Assembly: GCF_029633865.1 (NCBI RefSeq)
Contig: NC_079219.1
Span: 12,149,420 to 12,213,419, forward strand
Length of the DNA: 64,000 bases
Reading direction: 5' to 3'
Source of the DNA: Lampris incognitus
Taxonomy: Eukaryota; Chordata; Actinopteri; Lampriformes; Lampridae
Part shown: one piece after another, positions 31,926 through 42,492 of the stretch
Position numbering within the stretch: position 1 is the stretch's first letter
Layout: each line of letters starts with the position of its first letter
Notes under the pieces: generated by a model
Database searches by the model: none
What the model saw: only the letters and a program-made list of their open reading frames with translations
Told to the model about the DNA's origin: nothing
Position numbers and translations under genes: made by a program

Positions 31926-33412
31926 GAATGCTTTGTGAAAATCTAGAAACAGTAAGAATCCATTGTCTTCAATTAAATCACTGTCATCTAATATATCCAG
32001 AACCAGGTGGGTGTTATTGTGAAAAGATCTTCCCTTGATAAAACCAGACTGTGTTTCACTAATTATTTGTGTTATATCTTCTTTCAGTCTGGCAGCTAAC
32101 ACTCCTGACAAAATCGTATAATTTGTATTGAGTAAAGTGATAGGCCTTAAATCATCTAGTATTCTTTTATCTTTCCCCGGTTTTAGGATCAATATTATTA
32201 CCCAGTGTTTTATAGATGGAGTCAGTTCCTGACTTTCTATGCAATCCTTTATTACATTTAGTAATAATTCTCTAATATCGGATCAAAATATTTGAAAATA
32301 TTTGCAGTAAGACCATCAGAGCCAGGAGATTTACCTGTAGCCATTTTTTGGATAACAGAATCCAATTCTTCTATAAAAATGTCTGAATCACACAATTCTT
32401 TGAAGGGTTGATCAATGCTAGGCAGGTGATCTTTAACCTTGTCAATAAACTGTAGAACCAGAGTAAGAAAATGAAGAGGAATATAATGACTTATAGAAAT
32501 TAAATATCTCATTTGCTATAACCTTTAGATCAGAGGATCCAGTCCCATTAATAATAAGCTTATTTCTTGTGGTTTTTTATCTGTCTCCTTTTTTTTCCAA
32601 GTTGAAAGAAGTAAGCAGAATTTCTTTCAACTTCTTCCATCCACCTGGCCTGAGATCTCACATGCGTATGCTTCTTGGGCTTTTTTAATGTATAGCTCAT
32701 CTAACTTAGACTGCAATGCAACAAGATTTTCACTATTCTCGTTACTGCTGTTGTCGTCCTGATTATTATAAGTGTACATGCAGATGTCATTTAACAATTT
32801 ACATTCATATTCTCTATTTTGTTTGCATAGATTTTTACTAAAGCTTATAGAGTGCTCTCAAATCTTATGTTTCAGAAATTCCCATTTGTTGCAGTTAGAG
32901 GAGAGTTGAACATCATTTTTAATTTCAGAAATCATTCTTCTAATATTAGCACAGTATTCCTCATTTTTTAATAGATCTTCATTAAACTTCCAATAGCCTT
33001 TGGAGTTGAGAGGCTTCACAACTGGATTCAAAACTAATGAGACTAAACAATGGTCAGCAAAGGGGCCTGTGCGATGGTAGAATTAAATTTAGATCTCATC
33101 ACTGCCTCAGTACCAAGCCAAAAATTAATTTTTGACTAGCTGTTTGCATTAGGTTTAATCCAAGAGAACTGTTTTACGCGTGGATTTAAATGTCTCCAAA
33201 TATCAAGTAAATGGTTATCAATGTTAAATTGTAAAATAGCTGGGTTAAAGTGAAAATTAGCATATTTGGATGGCCACCTATCAAACCACTCATCAGGTGT
33301 TAAATTAAAGTCGCCACCTACTAACACATAGTCAGTAGGGAAGGAAAATTTGAATTCGACTATCACCTCTGTGATTTTCGAAAGCTTATTGTTTTCTTCG
33401 TAATTATTATAC

Positions 33413-33629
33413 TGTGGTGACCCACATCTATATAACGAGAGACATTCACCAAAGAGGACGGTGTACCTTTAAGGGAAGAGGCGAGGGGTCAGATAATGCA
33501 CTTCCGCTTCCGGTTGAGAGTTGAGTTCAGTGTCGTTGTCGAATGTATGACATGCTAAGTTGGAGCTAGTAAACTACCTCGACTACGTCTACTCTCACGT
33601 CTCCTGTCTCGTTGTTTTCTAACTCCACA
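33413..33629. mobile_element. Solo LTR (gypsy-like) in L1/Tx1 LINE
   Basis: The 217-bp unit runs from TGTGGTGACCC to AACTCCACA and is flanked by a 4-bp duplication, atac (33409-33412 and 33630-33633). It separates the GDFN block from the N-terminal endonuclease block of the LINE. Confidence 0.8.
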
Positions 33630-34099
33630 ATACCAATATATGTTGACTAAAATAATAATAATAATAAAATAAATTGTCTATATCCAACATTACAGCCAAC
33701 CAGGGTCAATTAGTGTCAGCGCTATGTATGACAACTTTACTTGGAAATTACTAAAACAGATTGCAACTCCTCCAGAACGGTTGAACCCACGGCTGAGTAA
33801 CAGGCACCCCATTGATTTGTCCAGGAGGTGGCGTCAGTGACGCATGAGTGAGTCTCTTGAAGAGAGTACCAGCGAAACCTTCGCCCTTTGCAGAAAAGAC
33901 ATAGGGCTTTTCTTTTAACAGCGTCTTTTAAACCCCTGGTATTTAAGGGACAATATGAAACATGGGTATTTGAAGATAACATTTAACGTCTCTACTGAAC
34001 GAAAGTATGACAACAAGTGGATTTTAGAGTACTCTGTGAAAAAAAGTAGAAGGAGCGAATGAAACGCCCAAAACAATTGGTCAGCGGCAGGCAGCTAGT

Positions 34100-35512
34100 G
34101 TAAATCTGGCTGTTTAATAAGGTACAGTAGGTGCATGTCCTGCTGCAAACCTGCATTCTCCCATGGAGGCGAAGGGGCTTCTGGTGTGTCTCCGGACCTC
34201 TTTTCTCTCGGTGCACATGACGAGCAGAATGATGAACCGGCGTCTTGGTGATGATTGTCGTGATTCTTCTTTTATGCTGTGATCCTGCGACCTTCAGTGT
34301 CAGGCAAAAGGGGTCTCCGAACTCCTGAGGTGTGCAGCTTTATTGGCTCGTCTTGCTTTCTCGATCTGGGGGCCCACAGAAGTTGCCTCTCCATCGAGTC
34401 CTCCAGACCCTCCGCAAAACGCACCCCCGCCTCCTCACACACGGGAGAGTCCTTAATGCGTTTTCAAATCTCATCTCACGGCGAACAGGATGGTGATGAT
34501 TTGGCGACGTGTGCCGTCTTCTTTCCCTCCCACTCGGCGCGCTTCACCGACCGCAACCCTCCATCTTCGAATCCAAGTCAGGAGCAGATCGTTTCAGTGA
34601 CTGGGTTGTCTCTGCTCTGATGTTTTCCAGCGTTTTCTCATTCCAGCCTTTAATCCCCAGGCACCACTGTAAACTACTAATAAGACCCGTTAGCCCCTAA
34701 CTAACGGGTCTGGCCCTTTAGCCGAGCGGTTAGTGGTGTCGCCTTGTGGCGCAGTGCACCCCGTATCGAATCCCGCACCGGGCAAGAAAATAACCGGTGG
34801 CAGCGGTGGGATCCGGAAGTGTGCAGATCCTCAGAAGTCTCTTCGGAGCGCGGGAATAACAAAGCGCGAGGGCGTGCTTCCGGGAGAGGGTGACGACTGT
34901 AAACTACTAATAACACACGTTAGCCCCTAGCTAACGGGTCTGGCCCTTTAGCCGAGCGGTTAGTGATGTCGCCTTGTGGTACAGTACCCCTCCGTATCGT
35001 ATCCCGCACCGGGCAATAAAATAACCGGTTACGCCACCGTCTCTTATATCTGTCTTGCTACCTCGCCTTCGTTTTCATCCCGGCATTCTCTCTCTACGTG
35101 GTCGATTTCATTTTCCATCAACTTCCTCTTGTTATTACGTTCGGCGAGGTCTTCCGAGTCGACTTGCGCGATTTTCGCCGGGCTCGCTATCGTGGCGCTG
35201 TTACGTTTCATCTCGGTCATTGCTCTCCGCCGACCGGTCGTCCACTCTCGTACCCAAGGCTTGAATGGCTTCCAAGACGGCTTTGCTGGAGACATCACTT
35301 CCCTCTTCCTCCGATTTCTTTTTCTTTTCTCCGCGTTCTTCCGGCAGTATTTGGTGTAGAGTCTTGTTCCCGTCCCGTCTTGCTGTTATTAGCGTTAGCA
35401 TCGACCTCCAATGGCGTGAGTAGTCTTGTCCGTTGTTTTTAAGGAGTTTGGAGGGAGCTGTAGAACTCGAGGGACGACGGGCAAAGCATGAAATCAAGCC
35501 GTTTGATGTCAA
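34100..35512 (-). pseudogene. L1/Tx1 ORF1 remnant
   Basis: On the reverse strand the segment 35512-35201 has a Lys/Glu-rich start, then VLEAIQALGTRVDDRSAE, typical of the coiled-coil entry of Tx1-type ORF1. A C-terminal piece near 34210-34150 reads PEVRRHTRSPFASMG after frame adjustment (ORF1 C-terminal domain text). The stretch between is broken and carries the miniature LTR element. ORF1 proteins bind LINE RNA. Confidence 0.6.
34668..35033 (+). mobile_element. Miniature LTR element (TRIM-like) with tRNA-like LTRs
   Basis: Two direct repeats of about 130 bp (34668-34797 and 34898-35033) begin TGTAAACTACTAATAA and run to ATAACCGG; the second extends to TTACG. About 100 bp separates them. The spacer begins with TGGCAGCGGTGGGATCC (34798-34814), the exact complement of a tRNA-Leu 3' end with CCA. 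It ends with the purine-rich [17 protein letters not shown] before the second repeat. There is no coding. Each repeat contains tRNA-like A (tagccgagcggttagtg) and B (gtatcgaatcccgc) boxes. A 4-bp ccac flanks both ends. The layout is that of a terminal-repeat retrotransposon in miniature. Confidence 0.7.
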
Positions 35513-35602
35513 TTTAATCGTCTATTTTGAAAACTTTGGGCTGTAAGGAAGCAGAGCGATGAAAAGTCGCGCTGCTCAGCCCGCCATCTTGCCGGAATCC
35601 CC

Positions 35603-35735
35603 TCGGCCCTGTGATGGCCTTGCGGCCTGTCTAGGGCGTCTCCCCGCCTGCCGCCCAATGACTGCTGGGATAGGCTTCAGCATCCCGCGACCCCGATTGG
35701 GACAAGCGGCTTGGATAATGGATGGGTGGATGGAC
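35603..35735 (+). mobile_element. SINE 3' part with (ATGG)n tail
   Basis: Same family as 10416-10549 (gcggcctgtctagggcgtct, tgggataggcttcagc). It lies between two reverse-strand LINEs. Confidence 0.78.
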
Positions 35736-36800
35736 ATTCAATGCCTGTCTCCCGACTCACTGCCGGCAGCATCTCTCTTGTGGGGCAGTTTGTAGTTTTC
35801 ACGGGCAATGTCGTACAATACTGTCTGGTTGGCTTGATGGGCAAATTGATATGGGTCCATCATTGGGGAGGTGCAAGATTTCAAGTGTGACAGAATGATG
35901 CACTCAAATGCTTTCATGGCTACAGATGTCAGGGCAACTGGTCTGAAGTCATTGAGGCCGGTGATCTTTGAGGACTTTGGCACAGGAATGATGGTAGAGA
36001 GTTTGAAGCAATGTGGGACTGTACATTGGCTTAGAGGGATGTTAAATATGGTGGAAAATATTGGGGCCAATTGTGTTGCACAAAGCAGGACTGAAGCCGC
36101 CTGGCCCTGCTGCTTTCTTTAGGGTGGCATTGGAGTGGGAGTAGGGGGGATGGCTGGTGGAATAGGTTTTTAAAACCTTGAATAAAACTTATTTAATTTA
36201 TTTGGGAGGTTATGGTCAAATGTACAGCGCTTTGGGTGGCTTTTGCAGCTAGAAAAGCGCTATATAAAATACAACTTGATTGATTATCTGGGGGGGAGCA
36301 GGGACGTTTTTTGTAATCTGTAATTTCCTTAAGATTTTTCCATATTGATCTGGAGTTACTGGAAGAGAATTGTTGTTACAGTTTTGTTGCGTAGCTTGAC
36401 TTCGCTTTTCTTATTGCAGCACACAACCTATTACCCAGGGGGCAAACTGATTTTTGCACGGGTCGGATGCTGTAAAAGGTTGTTCTCCAGAAATCATATC
36501 TAGGACCTACATGGATCCCAACCTGGGTGGACAACCCGGAAAACAAGTTGCAGGAAAGCTACAGGAAGCGTCCAAAGTTGCCCACCTATGAACATTAACC
36601 AATAGGGGTAGATAGGGTTAGAATTTTAACCAATAGATATCTGCATGAAAATAATAGTGTTGATTACTCACATAGAGACAAACAAAAATGTATTGGAAGT
36701 TTTTTCAAAAATGTTTTTTTACCAGAGTAAATGACGCATATATAATTAAGTATGTGCTAATTTGCATAAATATCACATAGCTGGAGGAAATGGTTTCACA

Positions 36801-37190
36801 GACATGTTGTAAAGAGTTGTCTAGCAGAAATCATATCTAGGACCTTCAGGGATCACAACCTGGGTGGACAACCTGGAAAACAAGTTGCTGAAATGCTACA
36901 GGGAGGGCCCAAACATGCCCCTCCCCCATACGAAAGCAGTCATTTAAGCTGGTTGGGTCATATTGCATAATCCTTCTTGTGAATGAATAAAACATGTTGT
37001 AAAGGGTTGTCTAGCAGAAATCATATCTAGAACCTTCAGGGATCACAACCTGGGTGGACAAGCTGGAAAACAAGTTGCTGAAATGCTACTGGGAGTACCC
37101 AAACATGCTCCCCCCCATACGAAAACAGGCATTTAAGCTGGTTGGGTCATATTGCACAATCCTCCTTGTGAATGAATATCTCTGTAAGAG
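36801..37190. repeat. Subterminal 190-bp tandem module
   Basis: Two direct copies start with acatgttgtaaag at about 36802 and 36992. Each contains agcagaaatcatatctag, then gatcacaacctgggtggaca and gtcatttaagctggttggg-like text. The first half of the module also forms part of the terminal inverted repeat (36477 on), and a remnant lies at 37448. Repeated subterminal motifs of this kind often act as transposase-binding arrays. Confidence 0.8.
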
Positions 37191-37618
37191 TTCACAGTAA
37201 AGACACGTTGAGACAGCTTATGGAAATTAGAAAATATGCTCTGATCTTATACCTTGGTTTGTTCCCAGTAGAAACATGAGATGGGCCTATACCTTAAATT
37301 AATCACGAAACAAACAAAATTCCTGTAACTGTAAATAATGTAAGATTTATTTCTTATTTTATACATTGAACACAATATACTTACTGAACACAAAATAATT
37401 ATCTGTGCCAAAACTACAACAAATTATTTAAAATAAATAAATAAATCATATCTAGGACCTTAAAGGACAGCAATGAGATGGGTATATGCTTTAGTATACA
37501 CATGAAACAAACAAAATAATTTATACTTTGAACACAATATGCTGAACACAAAAAGTTAGCCCAGAATTTGAAAAGCAGGACTTTTTAAAGAAATCTTTTA
37601 TAGAACTTTGACCATGTT

Positions 37619-39776
37619 TTCTCACTTGCTTTCTGAGTCACAGCTGCTATCACTGCTCTCAACTCTAGCAGTATGTATTCTGCTGCATTTGCTCGCCAGT
37701 CCTTGGCAACGGCACCCGATGTAGCACGGAACTGCCTTCCTTGCACATGAACAGTTCTTCTGACAACCCTTGACACATGCACATGAGATTGTCGTTTTCA
37801 TTGAGACAGGCCAGGCTGGCTTTGTTGCCGGAACAGGAACTGCATGTCCATCAACCAGAGACCAACCAAATTCAGTGCGTGGGGGAATTCCTGGCTTGGC
37901 GATATGTGCATTCTTGTCAATGATAATTGCCAGCGCAGCCCTTTTCAGGTGTAGCATAAATGCATCTTCTGTTGGGGGGTAGAAGCTTTAATAGAGTTGA
38001 CTTGTTGTTCAAAAACTTGTACACTCTCAATTTGCCCAGATCAGCCCCCTCAAACTGATCAGCTGCGGATGTGTACACTGATATGGTGAGGTCCCGCGCC
38101 TGATTGAGAAGGTCATCAGTTATGGTATCGCTAGGGTTCTCACCAAAGTCTTCAAGTGCAGGGATGTCACGACTTATGCTGCACTTGAACCATACCTTCT
38201 TCCCAGTGAAATATGGGTAGCTAGTTGTGTCTCTACCACTCAGACTGTGGATGAATGGCATGGCACGACACTGTGAAGGTCCCAGAGCTACAACCATCTC
38301 ATGTATAGGCAGGTATGCATTCTGACCTGTTCTAACCCACATCTCTGGTAGACCACTCAAGTGTGTTGCACCATAGTACAGACATGTTGTAATGATATCA
38401 GTGTCATTAGCATGTATGACAACTCTTTCAACTCCCTCATTCTGGACAGTGGAGAGTGTGTGGAGGATTATCCTAGTGTCAGCCTCCTGCTGTGTTGATT
38501 CCAGAGTAGGAACATCCATCACAGACCCTGCGGAGAGCACCACACTCTTTGTCTCTTCCTTGAATCCACCACCCAGGTAGAGATGAGTAGGGCCAAGATC
38601 ACTCCCCAGTTGCTCCTCCTCACACCATCTTTCACAGAGAAAGCTCAGCAAGTTTGCTTTGTTAGTAGACACAGCAAAAAACTCATGTGGATCTGGAGCT
38701 GTGTACTGCTCACTGACTTCATACACTTTGGCTGGTTTGGATCGAGCATATCTCTGTTGTTGCTCAGCTGACTTGATACTGGTTCCGCTGTATCTGTCAC
38801 AACAGAAGTGTATTATTTCAGTACCACGAGGCACATCAGTCAGCAGCAGGTGTTTGTATCTGTCAGCGATTGCTCCAAATCGTTCATCTTTGTGAAAAGA
38901 CCAGTGTCTTATGGCAGACATAGCATCTACAAGTACTGCTGTCTTGAGGATGTTTTGGGGTAGATCAGCATTGATGGTTACTTTGGTCTCCTCTTTCAGG
39001 ACCTTTACAAGGCTGGACTTGGTGCCAGTTCTCATACTGCCATCTTCCTTGAAGAGGGATGGGGGAAGGTCACCGTACTTGTGGTTGCCTACAAAGTCAA
39101 GTTCTCCACCACTAGCAATGATCTGTGTCATACGCAGAAGGGCAGTAACTTCATTGCTCTTGCCAGTGGTGCAGGTTTTCTCCCCAGACTTCTTTGGTTT
39201 CATGTGTTGTGTGTGGAAAGTGTTAAGCTTAACAACACTTGTCTTTTTATGATGACTGGTAAGTGACTCAGACAGTGCCTTCAAACCAATTTCTTTTACA
39301 CTTAACAGGTTGTCCTTGACTATAGCATATGCACACTCACCAGTAGATATATTGATCAGGGATGATGTGGCTGTTGTGAATGGGTTGGCCTCTACTGCTG
39401 CTGTGACCTTGACTACCATCTCTGCATCCTTGTTGACACGACTCTTGCCAGATTCATGGTGTGGGCTTGAGGTATGGAGGTGCAGCATAGATTTGAGCTC
39501 TGCAGAAACGGCTGCAGTCAGTGGTTTTGTGTCGACCCACTTCCTCCTGGCGGCAGGGTTGAGGGTAATACCATCCAGACCACTGGCCTCTTTGGCATCT
39601 GCGTTCTACGTCTGCTCTAGAATCATGCCAGGAGAGACACTATTGTGGTTTCCATTTACTCTCCTCCCAACAAATGCACCTGCGATCAAAGCTTTGTGTG
39701 CCTCTGGAGCTGTCTCTGGCAGTTTCTTCATCTCAGACAAATACAAAGGCAAAGACTGCAAATTAGTGCATACTTA
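37619..39776 (-). pseudogene. PIN/XPG-like transposon protein with CXC-like tail
   Basis: Coding text starts at 39757-39720 (SLPLYLSEMKKLPETAPEA). It meets one in-frame TAG near 39606, then runs open for 523 codons from 39488 to 37917. Acidic positions fit a PIN/FEN1-like nuclease: HFCCDRYSG, LESTQQEADTRIILH (about residue 330), VVIHANDTDIITT (about residue 355) and LSGRDTTSYPYFTGKK (about residue 415). The frame slips once at a G6 run (37973-37978 on + strand). It then reads on into a Cys-rich tail, CACVKGCQKNCSCARKAVPC then GCRCQGLASKC, resembling a tesmin/CXC-type fold. One stop and one slip suggest a young copy. Relatives recalled from fish and cnidarian genomes have a longer N-terminus, so this copy may be internally shortened. 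Confidence 0.75.
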
Positions 39777-40618
39777 ATTATATATGCGTCATTTACCCTG
39801 GTAAAAAAACATTTTTCATAAAACTTCCAATACATGTTTTGTTTGTATCAATGTGAGTAATCAACACTGTGATTTTCATGAAGATATCTAATCGTTAAAA
39901 TTTTAACCCTATCTACCTCAAATGGTTGTGTTCAGGCAGGGTGGGCAACTTTGGACGCTCCCTGTAGCTTTCCTGCAACTTATTTTTCGGGTTGTCCACC
40001 CAGGTTGTGATCCCTGAAGGTCCTAGATATGATTTCTGGTGAACAACCTTTTACAGCATCCGACCCGCGTTTTCCCCCCAAAATGGGGTTTTGCCCCCTG
40101 GGTATATACTTGGCTGCTCTGTACGGATCCCTGTTTCCGTCTGTGTATGCCCAGTTCTTTTCTTTGTGTAGGAGGCGTAATTCTTTGGAGAACCATGGGT
40201 TTTTATTGCCATACAATGTCACTGTTTTGGTAGGGATGCACATTTCCTCGCAGAACTTGATGTATGACGTCACTGTGTCAGTGAGTTCATCGAGGCAGTC
40301 GCAAGCTGCACTAAATACATTCCAATTAGTGCATTCAAAGCACCCTCGAAGCGTTTCAATGGCATCCATGGACCAGCACCTGACAGATTTGGATGTTTTC
40401 TTGATGGAATTAAGCTTCTGTCTGTATTTTGGGATGAGGATACAACGTGGTCGGGCTTCGCCAGTGGAGCCCTCGGGAAGCACAGTAAGCATTGGAAATT
40501 GAGATGTAGCAGTGATCCAATGTTTTTTTCTCTGCTATGGCAAGTGACTTGTTGCTCGTAGTTAGGTAGTTCGAGGGACAGATTCGTATCGTTGAAATCA
40601 CCGAACATGATGACAGAC

Positions 40619-40956
40619 CGGTGGCGCAGTGGTTAGCGCGGTCGCCTCCCAGCAAGAAGGTCCTGGGTTCGATCCCCGAGGTAGCCTTGGTGGATCATCC
40701 CGGGTCGTCCTCTGTGTGGAGTTTGCATGTTCACCCCGTGTCTGCGTGGGTTTTCTCCGGGGGCTCCGGTTTCCTCCCACAGTCCAAAGACATGTAAGTC
40801 AAGTGAATTGACTGTACTAAATTGTCCTCGGTATGAATGGGTGTGTCTGTGGGCCCTGAGATGCCCTGGCAGGGTGTCACCCAGTGACTGCTGGAATAGA
40901 CTCCAGCGACCCTGAGAGCGGGATAAGCCGTTCAGATAATGGATGGATGGATGGAC
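40619..40956 (+). mobile_element. Full-length tRNA-derived SINE
   Basis: The 338-bp element has a tRNA-like head (A box tggcgcagtggttagcgcgg, B box gggttcgatcccc). A conserved centre follows (gagtttgcatgttcaccccg, tttcctcccacagtccaaag), and the tail is (ATGG)n. A perfect 10-bp target duplication, gatgacagac, flanks it (40609-40618 and 40957-40966). It is inserted in the endonuclease region of a LINE. Confidence 0.93.
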
Positions 40957-41479
40957 GATGACAGACGTGTCAGCGTTCGAGTTTTCAACATAGGAAGAGT
41001 TCGCTCATGGCTGTGTTAGCATTAGCTTGGGGTAAACAGCAACTAAAACAATTGAAGCGAATTCTCTCGGAAGATAATATGGGGGGGGGGGGGCTGAGCA
41101 GTCTCTGTACTCTCTGTCGGTTTGTGTTAATGACAAAAGTTCCTCCGTTTTATTTTTGAGGGATCGCACGTTGGGTAAGATCAGTGCTGGTAGTGGGGGC
41201 CGATAGGACCGTCTCCTGAACCCGGAGAGCACCCCTGTTCTCCGTCTCTCTGTGCTAGGTGTATTTCCCCAGGGGAAATCCAGTGTTGTTTACAACAAGT
41301 CTATCCTCTGGAATGGTGGCATAGTCCCAAATTGTCCTCCTGATGTACAGCAACTCCTCACGGTTGTATTTCCATAGACATGATGCTTTTCTGACATAAA
41401 CCTTAGACAAAAGTAAAAGACAGCAGCAGAGCAGGAACCGGGGCAAGCCTCACGGAGGCCTAGATGTCCAAAATACAAC

Positions 41480-41662
41480 CCAAAGACATGTAGGTCAGGT
41501 GAAGCAGCCTAACTGGTGTGAATGTGTTGGCCCTGTGATGGATGTCCAGGGTGTCTCCCCGCCTGCCGCCCAAAGACTGCTGGGGTAGGCTCCAGCATCC
41601 CGCGACTCAAATTTGGATAAGCGGCTTGGATAATGGATGGATGGATGGATGGATGGATGGAG
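41480..41662 (+). mobile_element. SINE 3' half with (ATGG)n tail
   Basis: Begins at ccaaagacatgtaggtcagg and ends with about six ATGG units. Same family as 40619-40956, with the head missing. The following stretch to 41974 shows no recognisable feature. Confidence 0.82.
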
Positions 41663-41974
41663 GACTATAGGCAGGGATCTGAAGGCACCAGGCACTGGGC
41701 CATATAGGTCAATGGTGGAGTTCTTCTTGGTAATTGCACAGGTGACATACTGTTCACATGTTTTCAGTACCTGACAGTGATTAAAATCTCCTGAAATACG
41801 TTTTGGAGCGTTGGGTGATAGCGTCCAGTCTGTTGGTCACCTGATCACCGTGATCAGCTGAATGGTTGAAGAGAGTTCGTCTGTTGGTGAACGCAAACAA
41901 GGGTGAAGAAGAGCTGGGGAAACCGATGACTGGGTAAACTCCCTTAGCATGTAGAAGGGGCTAAGTGAGATGGA

Positions 41975-42075
41975 TAGCATATATATATATATGTATGTAT
42001 ATGATTGTGTGTGTGTGTGTGTCGGCCCTGTGATTGCCTGGCGGCCTGTCCAGGCAGGGTGTCTCCCCACCCAGG
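41975..42075 (+). repeat. AT/GT microsatellite plus SINE piece
   Basis: An (AT)n run passes through GTATGTAT to (GT)n (about 41980-42023), then a 50-base piece of the (ATGG)-type SINE (ctggcggcctgtccaggcag). Confidence 0.8.
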
Positions 42076-42280
42076 GTCGCTGCTAGCCATTTGGGTGCCC
42101 TAGGCGTAATTGCTTTGTCGTGCCCCCCCCCTCCCCGCCCTGTGGTGGTGCACAAACTACCAGCCGCACCCCCACCCCCACAAACCCCCCAAGGGAAAAA
42201 AAACACGCCACATATTTGTATAAATATTTGTATTGGTAAGAAGATATGGCACAGAAATGTTTTGAAGTGCAATCTTATTC
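42076..42280. mobile_element. Possible hAT terminal fragment
   Basis: The sequence cccagggtcgctgctagcca followed by ttgggtgccctagg resembles the terminal text of common fish hAT elements, and is followed by C-rich tracts. No second end or coding is found. Confidence 0.4.
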
Positions 42281-42492
42281 AATAAGATGTGTGGGATACT
42301 GCTGGAGTATGGGGTACTGGGGCAGTTGCTACACGCCATCCCGGCATTCCCGGGATGGCTTGTATAACCAAAGTGAGAGCTCTGTCCGCATTCTTGGCAT
42401 AAAGTCAAACACGTTTTCAGTGGGTGTTGGACTCCACCAAGGTTCTCCGATTGTCTTGTCTCCGATTCTGTTTGTGATATTCATGGACAGGA

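Larger units (their letters stand above)
30167..33982 (-). pseudogene. L1/Tx1 ORF2 remnant
   Basis: This is the ORF2 region of the L1/Tx1 LINE, running from endonuclease to the post-RT domain. The RT motif A text FLDFHKAF is split from DSVEHPF by a solo LTR insertion. The post-RT part includes LSALHKQVLQYWKLLFKHNF and WNNRCVLFKK. It is broken by numerous stops and shifts. The stretch 32520-33130 keeps only weak coding traces. Confidence 0.75.
30060..35560 (-). mobile_element. L1/Tx1-type LINE with nested insertions
   Basis: On the reverse strand ORF1 starts near 35512 and an endonuclease N-terminus lies near 33980 (VSYCPLNTRGLKDAVKRKAL, LQETHSC). The GDFN block is near 33310 (VLVGGDFNLTPDEW). 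RT motifs appear at 32190-31930 (LRPITLLNTNYTILSGVLA, FLDFHKAF) and near 31620-31440 (DSVEHPFILQTLRHFGFG). C-terminal text runs down to 30170. There are many frame breaks. Three LTR-type insertions interrupt it (31634-31925, 33413-33629, 34668-35033). The 3' end abuts the RTE LINE at about 30050. Confidence 0.82.
36434..40102 (-). mobile_element. DNA transposon encoding PIN/XPG-like plus CXC-like protein
   Basis: The terminal inverted repeats are about 335-345 bp (36434-36766 and 39758-40102). They start CCCAGGGGGCaaa and share long blocks such as gtcggatgctgtaaaagg and atgacgcatatataattaag. TA flanks each end, and removing the element joins the surrounding LINE. The element is 3,669 bp. A 190-bp subterminal module repeats near the left end. 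The right repeat ends in tttgcag on the coding strand, directly before the ORF, resembling a splice acceptor. Superfamily is uncertain: the XPG-type nuclease text recalls Academ elements, but no helicase is present and the TA duplication is unusual for them. Confidence 0.78.
35738..41480 (-). mobile_element. L2/CR1/Rex1-group LINE split by transposon and SINE
   Basis: On the reverse strand the endonuclease side lies at the right. NVRSLKNKTEELLSL is at about 41170, followed by REYRDCS, and YLPREFASIVLVAVY near 41050. GDFNDTNLSLELPNY is near 40600 and LTDTVTSYIKFCEEMCIPTKT near 40260. The RT entry lies at the left, left of the inserted transposon: FKLSTIIPVPKSSKITGLND and FRPVALTSVAMKAFECI near 35990-35900. 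The interruptions are the PIN/XPG transposon (36434-40102) and the SINE (40619-40956). A short 3' LINE/SINE tail (tagaaaagcgctatataaaa, 36205-36290) is also embedded. Confidence 0.8.

Noticed and set aside
34720-34790. Two functional tRNA genes in tandem (34.7 and 34.95 kb)
   Set aside because: The tRNA-like blocks lack a full clover-leaf and lie inside the direct repeats of a miniature LTR element.
40619-40720. tRNA gene
   Set aside because: The A and B boxes belong to a SINE head with a target duplication and ATGG tail; no clover-leaf or 3' end.
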